Source: Alnus glutinosa
Lineage: Eukaryota; Streptophyta; Magnoliopsida; Fagales; Betulaceae
Length of the DNA stretch: 64,000 nt
Assembly (NCBI RefSeq): GCF_958979055.1
Contig: NC_084893.1
Coordinates: 20,685,987-20,749,986, forward strand
Direction: 5' to 3'
This document shows positions 59,760 to 64,000 of the stretch, piece after piece. Position numbers and translations under genes: made by a program. The notes below the pieces were generated by a model. That model was not told the origin of the DNA. It did not search any database and saw only the letters and a program-made list of their open reading frames with translations. The first letter of the stretch is position 1. Each line of letters starts with the position of its first letter.

Positions 59760-61973
59760 TTTTGAGTTGAAACTAATGCATAATTTTGGTTAGAAATTTT
59801 TTTATGCAAAAAAGAAAGAAAAAAAAAATAAAATTATGTGATTTAAGTGTAGACAGATATCTGGTGGTGTCTGGTGGCTTTTTCTCCACTCCCCTGAACG
59901 CTTAACAGTATTATTTTTTCTATAGATTTTTGAGCATATAATGAGGTTTGCTATTCTTTTGACAGATATCTTCAGCAATATGCTTTCTAAGAGGTAAGGC
60001 ATACGAAGCATCGGACAACCGTGCCCAGGCTCGACAGTGGTTAGTTTCTCCTGCCATTTGACTCAACCATGAGATAGTTGTAAGCTTTTTTTTTTTTTCT
60101 TGTAAACATAAAATGACACTTTATTGGTGTTTGCTTCTAGTAGCTTTAGAATTGTTATTAAGTACCCTTCCGAGAGTGAACAATTTTATGCATGATTTTG
60201 GTTGAAAAGAATTAAGATGTTGGTTGAAGAGCTCCATGAAGATGTTGGTTTAATTTACTCCATTTGTGATCTATTAAGGTACATAGCTGCTGTCAAAGCT
60301 GATCCTTTATGTTATGAGGTACATTTTAATCTTTTTACTTTTTCCTTTTCTTGTGTATGTGATTATTTGTCAAGTGCAAATAGCTTCTCTGTTGACTTAG
60401 GTAAGTCTGCTGCAGATGGTGTAGAGCAATTAGCAACTCGATAACCTGTTTTTGCCTAATTAGAGATTTTAATAGCTCCGTATCTTTTTGTCACTTGCTT
60501 TTCTGAAGATATGTTTTTTAAGACTTATTTTGGTCGCTTTTACCTTAGCTGTTTAAATCAATTTAATGGTATTTTTTTTTTTGTAAATTTCTCATGGTCA
60601 TATCTATCTCAGGCTTTTGAGCGTCTTATTGAAAATCACATGCTGACGTGTGTGGAAGGTAAGAGGTCTTCAAACTATATTTTTCTTTGTGTTAATTATG
60701 CAGGCTGTTGAAGATTAACCAGATTTCCATTTTCTAGTTCATCTTTGTCTAATTAGTTTTTGATATAATTGGTAAGATTTATTTTAGTGTCATTTGTTCT
60801 GGCATGTGATTCATCATCCACGGTAGTAGTTGCATCTGCATTCTTTCAAACAACTATCTAATTTGGTTGAGATGGTCCATTTCTTTAACTTTTCTAGTTG
60901 CTGCTGAATTTCAGAAACAAGTTTACTCACATCATTGCAATTTGGTCCTGAAGATGGATGGCTCCTATCATTCTATTCATGTTTAATAAAGAAGGTAAAC
61001 AAAGATGCAAGTGTAGTACTTACTGGTCATAATGTAAAACATGTCAAAGATCTCTAACTAGTGCACTTTTTGATTTCCTATAATTTCATTGATTGAGGAT
61101 TTTCTGTTGCTGTGTACTTGTGTGTAATCATCAGTTCTATTTTGTCTTAACCAGTATGACAAAGAAAGTGTTGTTGAAGCCAAATTCAGAGAACTTGAAA
61201 AAGAAAGTTGTATTAGTGACCCTTCTGATTCGTCCATCAAACGTACTCTAAAAAACAACACTGATCTTTTGGCATGCAAAGCTGAATACTACCATCAATG
61301 TGGGGAGTATCAAAAATGTTTTGAACTAACTTCTGCGTAAGTTGGCAACTGATTTGGATTTACAGCTACAATGTATTCCTAAGATCTCTTTATTTGACCT
61401 GAGCTTTAGCATTTGTGTTACAGACTGCTTGAGAAAGACCCTTTCCATCTGAAAAGTACCTTGGTGCATTTAGCAGCTGCTATGGAGCTTGGACAATCAA
61501 ATGAGCTCTATGTTATGGCATGCAATTTAGTGAAGGACTATCCTCTAAAGTAAGAGCGGATTTCGTTTTTATATTATTTTAGTTGTCTTGGTATGTTTAG
61601 AGATTATTCTTTTGGGTTGAAATTCCATATGCTTTTGGTTGATATTATTTTGACATAGCCATCAACCGTGACTCAGCATGAAATGTTTCATTTATCATCA
61701 AGGTTTAGTTTGTGCAGGAAGAATGAGAATGTATAATGAAGAACTGAAGAATATCTTTTGCTATATATTCTCCCCATCCCACCACAACCACAAAGAAAAA
61801 GCTTAAAATCTTGTGGAAAATAGGTTTTAGGTTTTCCTTGGAATTGGATGCTTTTAGTGCCTTAAGTTGATTACTTATCAGAACTTTTATCTTTTTAGGG
61901 CTTTATCATGGTTTGCTGTTGGTTGCTACTACTATTGTATCAAGAAGTATGATCAATCACGCCGTTATTTCAG
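59000..61973 (+). CDS. APC6: Anaphase-promoting complex subunit 6 (CDC16), N-terminal part
   Basis: Nine exons: 59000-59245, 59325-59459, 59966-60039, 60279-60318, 60613-60658, 60915-60994, 61155-61336, 61424-61549 and 61899-61973. All have GT-AG borders and consistent phases, giving the first 334 residues of a protein of about 540. The start (MMEEEIEKLRGVVRDCVSKH) and blocks such as YSSAIFFADKVAAFTNDPAD, YLDKDGEDREINISSAICFL, FGPEDGWLLSFYSCLIKK and LACKAEYYHQCGEYQKCFEL match plant APC6/NOMEGA. It is a TPR scaffold of the APC/C ubiquitin ligase, which degrades cyclins and securin. The remaining TPR exons lie beyond 64000: intron 9 starts at 61974 and runs at least 2 kb, with a LINE and an inverted-LTR unit inside. 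The second ATG (59003) is an equally possible start. Confidence 0.95.
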
Positions 61974-62384
61974 GTAAACCTCAAATGTTATTAACGGAGG
62001 CACAATTAAAATTGTCTTACTTTAGTAGTGTGGTATTCTTAGTTTATTACATTATAGTTTGTATATCGTTATCCTCTCCACCCGAGCAAATAGGCTGTGA
62101 CCATTCTTCAATTGCAACAGTAGTGGTCCTTTAAAGATATTCATGTATGTTATTTTTCTCCAAATATATATGGATTTATTTTCTTTGTAATGGGCTTGAT
62201 TGCTTGGGCATGTCCAATGCATTTAGTGGATATTTTTTTATAGTTCAGATTCTTTAGACTGCCAAAAGTTGGTGTTTGGTCCTGCCCAAACACGATATGT
62301 TGCCTGGTCTTTTATTAGACTTATGGCCTTGCAGGCAGTCATCTATGCAAATGTATGAGACATTTGAAATTATTTTTTTCTATA

Positions 62385-62980
62385 AGTAAACGCAACTTAT
62401 TAAAAAGCGCAAAAGGCGCAACTCAAGTACATAGGAAGTATACAAGAGAAACACTTAGCTAGTAGAAGAAAAAAGATCAAGAAAAATATGAAAGCTAGAA
62501 ATATTTTAGTCAACAATAGTTGTCTAGTGATAGAAAGTCTTAAAGAAAAAATCCTTAAGACCGGTCCTTCACAGTCTTCAAAGCTCTGATCATTTATCTT
62601 GCTCTAAAGACACCGCATAAGGCAAGATGGAACCATATTTCATATCATACCGTTCCAACTTCTACAAGAAAAACCCGTTCCAACAAGTAAAAAGATCTAC
62701 CACTTGACGAGGTATAACCCACGACAACCCTACAAGGCTGAAGATGGCATTCCATGGGGCATTAGCCATTTCACAATGTAGTAAAAGGTGGTCCATTGAT
62801 TCTCCACTCTTATACATACAATACCAATCAACCACAATCACTTTCTAAGATTTTCCATGGTTGAAATCTTCCCTAAGGCAGCTGATCAAGCAAAGAAAAC
62901 CACTCTTAAGAGAGCCTTATTCCACCAAATCCTCACGCAAAAGAAATGAGCGTTACCGTAGGGAACAAAGGACATTGTAG
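62385..62980 (-). mobile_element. L1-type LINE, 3' part, in APC6 intron 9
   Basis: Minus-strand frames give the zf-RVT region: FFAWSAALGKISTMENLRK, SMDHLLLHCEMANAPWNAIF, SLVGLSWVIPRQVVDLF and YGSILPYAVSLEQDK. Stops and frame changes separate them. The 3' end is near 62385, with T-rich sequence at 62371-62378. The LINE continues at 63895 on the other side of the inverted-LTR insertion. Confidence 0.75.
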
Positions 62981-63371
62981 TGTTAGAGAATATACTCTCC
63001 ATATATTAGGGATTTGATTTGAGCAATTTATTGTAATTATAATCAATCAAATCTGATTGATTTGTTTGTAATTAGATTTGATGGTAATCAAATCACATTG
63101 ATTGATTACCATACTTATATACCCCAACCCTCCTATAAATAGGAGTCTATTGTATAGTGAAAAGATCAAGCAATAAGAGCATAATGTAGCCCTTTGGGCT
63201 TTATTTTGTGGACATAGGTCATGAGAAAACCATCTTGAAATTTTGGTTTGTCTTGTTTCCAAAGAAGACACAGGTCACGCACACCACTTGTTTGACAAAA
63301 AAGAAACAAACCAAAAAAAAAAAGAACAACAATACAAAAGAGGAGACATCTGCGGGGAAGTGGGATTTTTG

Positions 63372-63410
<39 letters not shown>

Positions 63411-63889
63411 TGCTTGTGTGTATCAGATACTATGCAAGATCAATGGTGCGGAGATCTGCAAAATATTCACTATCAAGAAAAAAATGAAATACAAGAAAAC
63501 GAAAAATTTCATAGGACCATTGAATCGAACACTGGCGTTAGCCTATAGCTCTGATACCATGAAAGAAAACATAATAGAATGGAAAGCTAAAGATAAATAG
63601 CGAAAATAATAAAATAGAGACAAGATAAGTTTACGTGGTTCGGTCTATGACTTATGTCTACAAGATAAAGCCCAAAGGGCTATATTATGCTCTTATTGCT
63701 TGATCTTTTCACAATACAATAGACTCCTATTTATAGTAGGGTTTGGGTAGATAAGTATGGTAATTAATCAATGTGATTTGATTACCATCAAATCTGATTA
63801 CAAACAAATCGATCAGATTTGATTGATTATAATTACAATAAATTGCTCAAATCAAATCCCTAATATATGGAGAGTATATTCTCTAACAT
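62981..63889. mobile_element. LTR-derived unit with inverted LTR arms (909 bp)
   Basis: The left arm (62981 to about 63222) and the right arm (63889 back to 63648) are inverted copies, both starting TGTTAGAGAATATACTCTCC at the outer edge and differing at roughly 11 of 240 positions. The right arm is a complete 330-bp LTR (63560-63889, reading on minus) followed by a primer-binding site (minus TGGTATCAGAGC, 63548-63559). The left arm lacks the U5 end. The whole is flanked by a 5-bp duplication TGTAG (62976-62980, 63890-63894). Between the arms are about 325 bp with a long T run (63374-63409). No gag or pol. Both arms carry a TATA-like CTATAAATAGGAG. Confidence 0.85.
63560..63889 (-). repeat. 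Complete LTR arm of the inverted unit (330 bp)
   Basis: Read on minus: TGTTAGAGAATATACTCTCC at the start, TATA element CTATAAATAGGAG, and the end TTTTCTTTCA next to a perfect primer-binding site. This defines the LTR borders. Confidence 0.85.
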
Positions 63890-64000
63890 GTAGCATAATT
63901 TAACATCAACCAGCCCTCATTTGAAATTATTAGAGAAGAAAAAAGTGCTTTGGGGATTCCTAGCCATTCTCTTTTTTTTTTTTTTTTTTCCCGATAATTG

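Noticed and set aside
63208..63600. 130-residue frame across the inverted-LTR unit
   Set aside because: Dominated by poly-A/poly-T encoded Lys and Phe runs and spans LTR border and primer-binding site.

Overview
The window is nuclear DNA of a flowering plant, probably a woody eudicot. The evidence is GT-AG introns of up to 4.9 kb, single-exon PPR and PP2C genes, plant-type SNARE and RABA proteins, tRNA-iMet-primed LTR retrotransposons, a Cassandra TRIM and L1-type LINE tails. I cannot name the species from the sequence. No prokaryotic features, CRISPR array, organellar DNA or genuine tRNA or rRNA genes were seen.

Host genes, left to right: SYP61-like Qc-SNARE (minus, 9997-16104, with a non-coding first exon near 17943); a P-class PPR protein (minus, 23339-24727); a PP2C-type phosphatase (minus, 28234-29067); the first exon of an unrecognised short gene (minus, 44279-44572); a RABA1f-like Rab GTPase (plus, 51157-56692, two exons); and the first nine exons of APC6/CDC16 (plus, 59000-61973, continuing beyond the window). 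SYP61 and RABA1 proteins both act in trans-Golgi/post-Golgi traffic, but nothing indicates that they are linked on purpose. Three decayed gene pieces are also present: EXO70 (4952-5560), a two-pore potassium channel (25615-26259) and an XA21/EFR-type LRR receptor kinase (20625-22975).

The rest is a layered record of transposition. 1-4017 is the 5' half of a decayed minus-strand Copia element that was hit by an 811-bp TIR element. 4018-9213 holds LINE tails, MITEs and LTR scraps. 22039-22581 is a Cassandra element (5S-like LTRs) inside the receptor-kinase pseudogene. 25400-26484 looks like a TIR element carrying the channel fragment. 31926-40530 is a short non-autonomous LTR element whose right LTR was split by a 7063-bp, nearly intact and very young Copia element (33347-40409). 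46400-50320 is a LINE split by a 3.1-kb solo-LTR-like insertion with two tandem arrays. 62981-63889, in APC6 intron 9, has inverted LTR arms between 5-bp target duplications.

The most unusual observations are the inverted-LTR unit, a predicted leader intron in the young Copia element that places its start codon in the LTR and removes the primer-binding site by splicing, and the apparent capture of a channel gene fragment by a TIR element.
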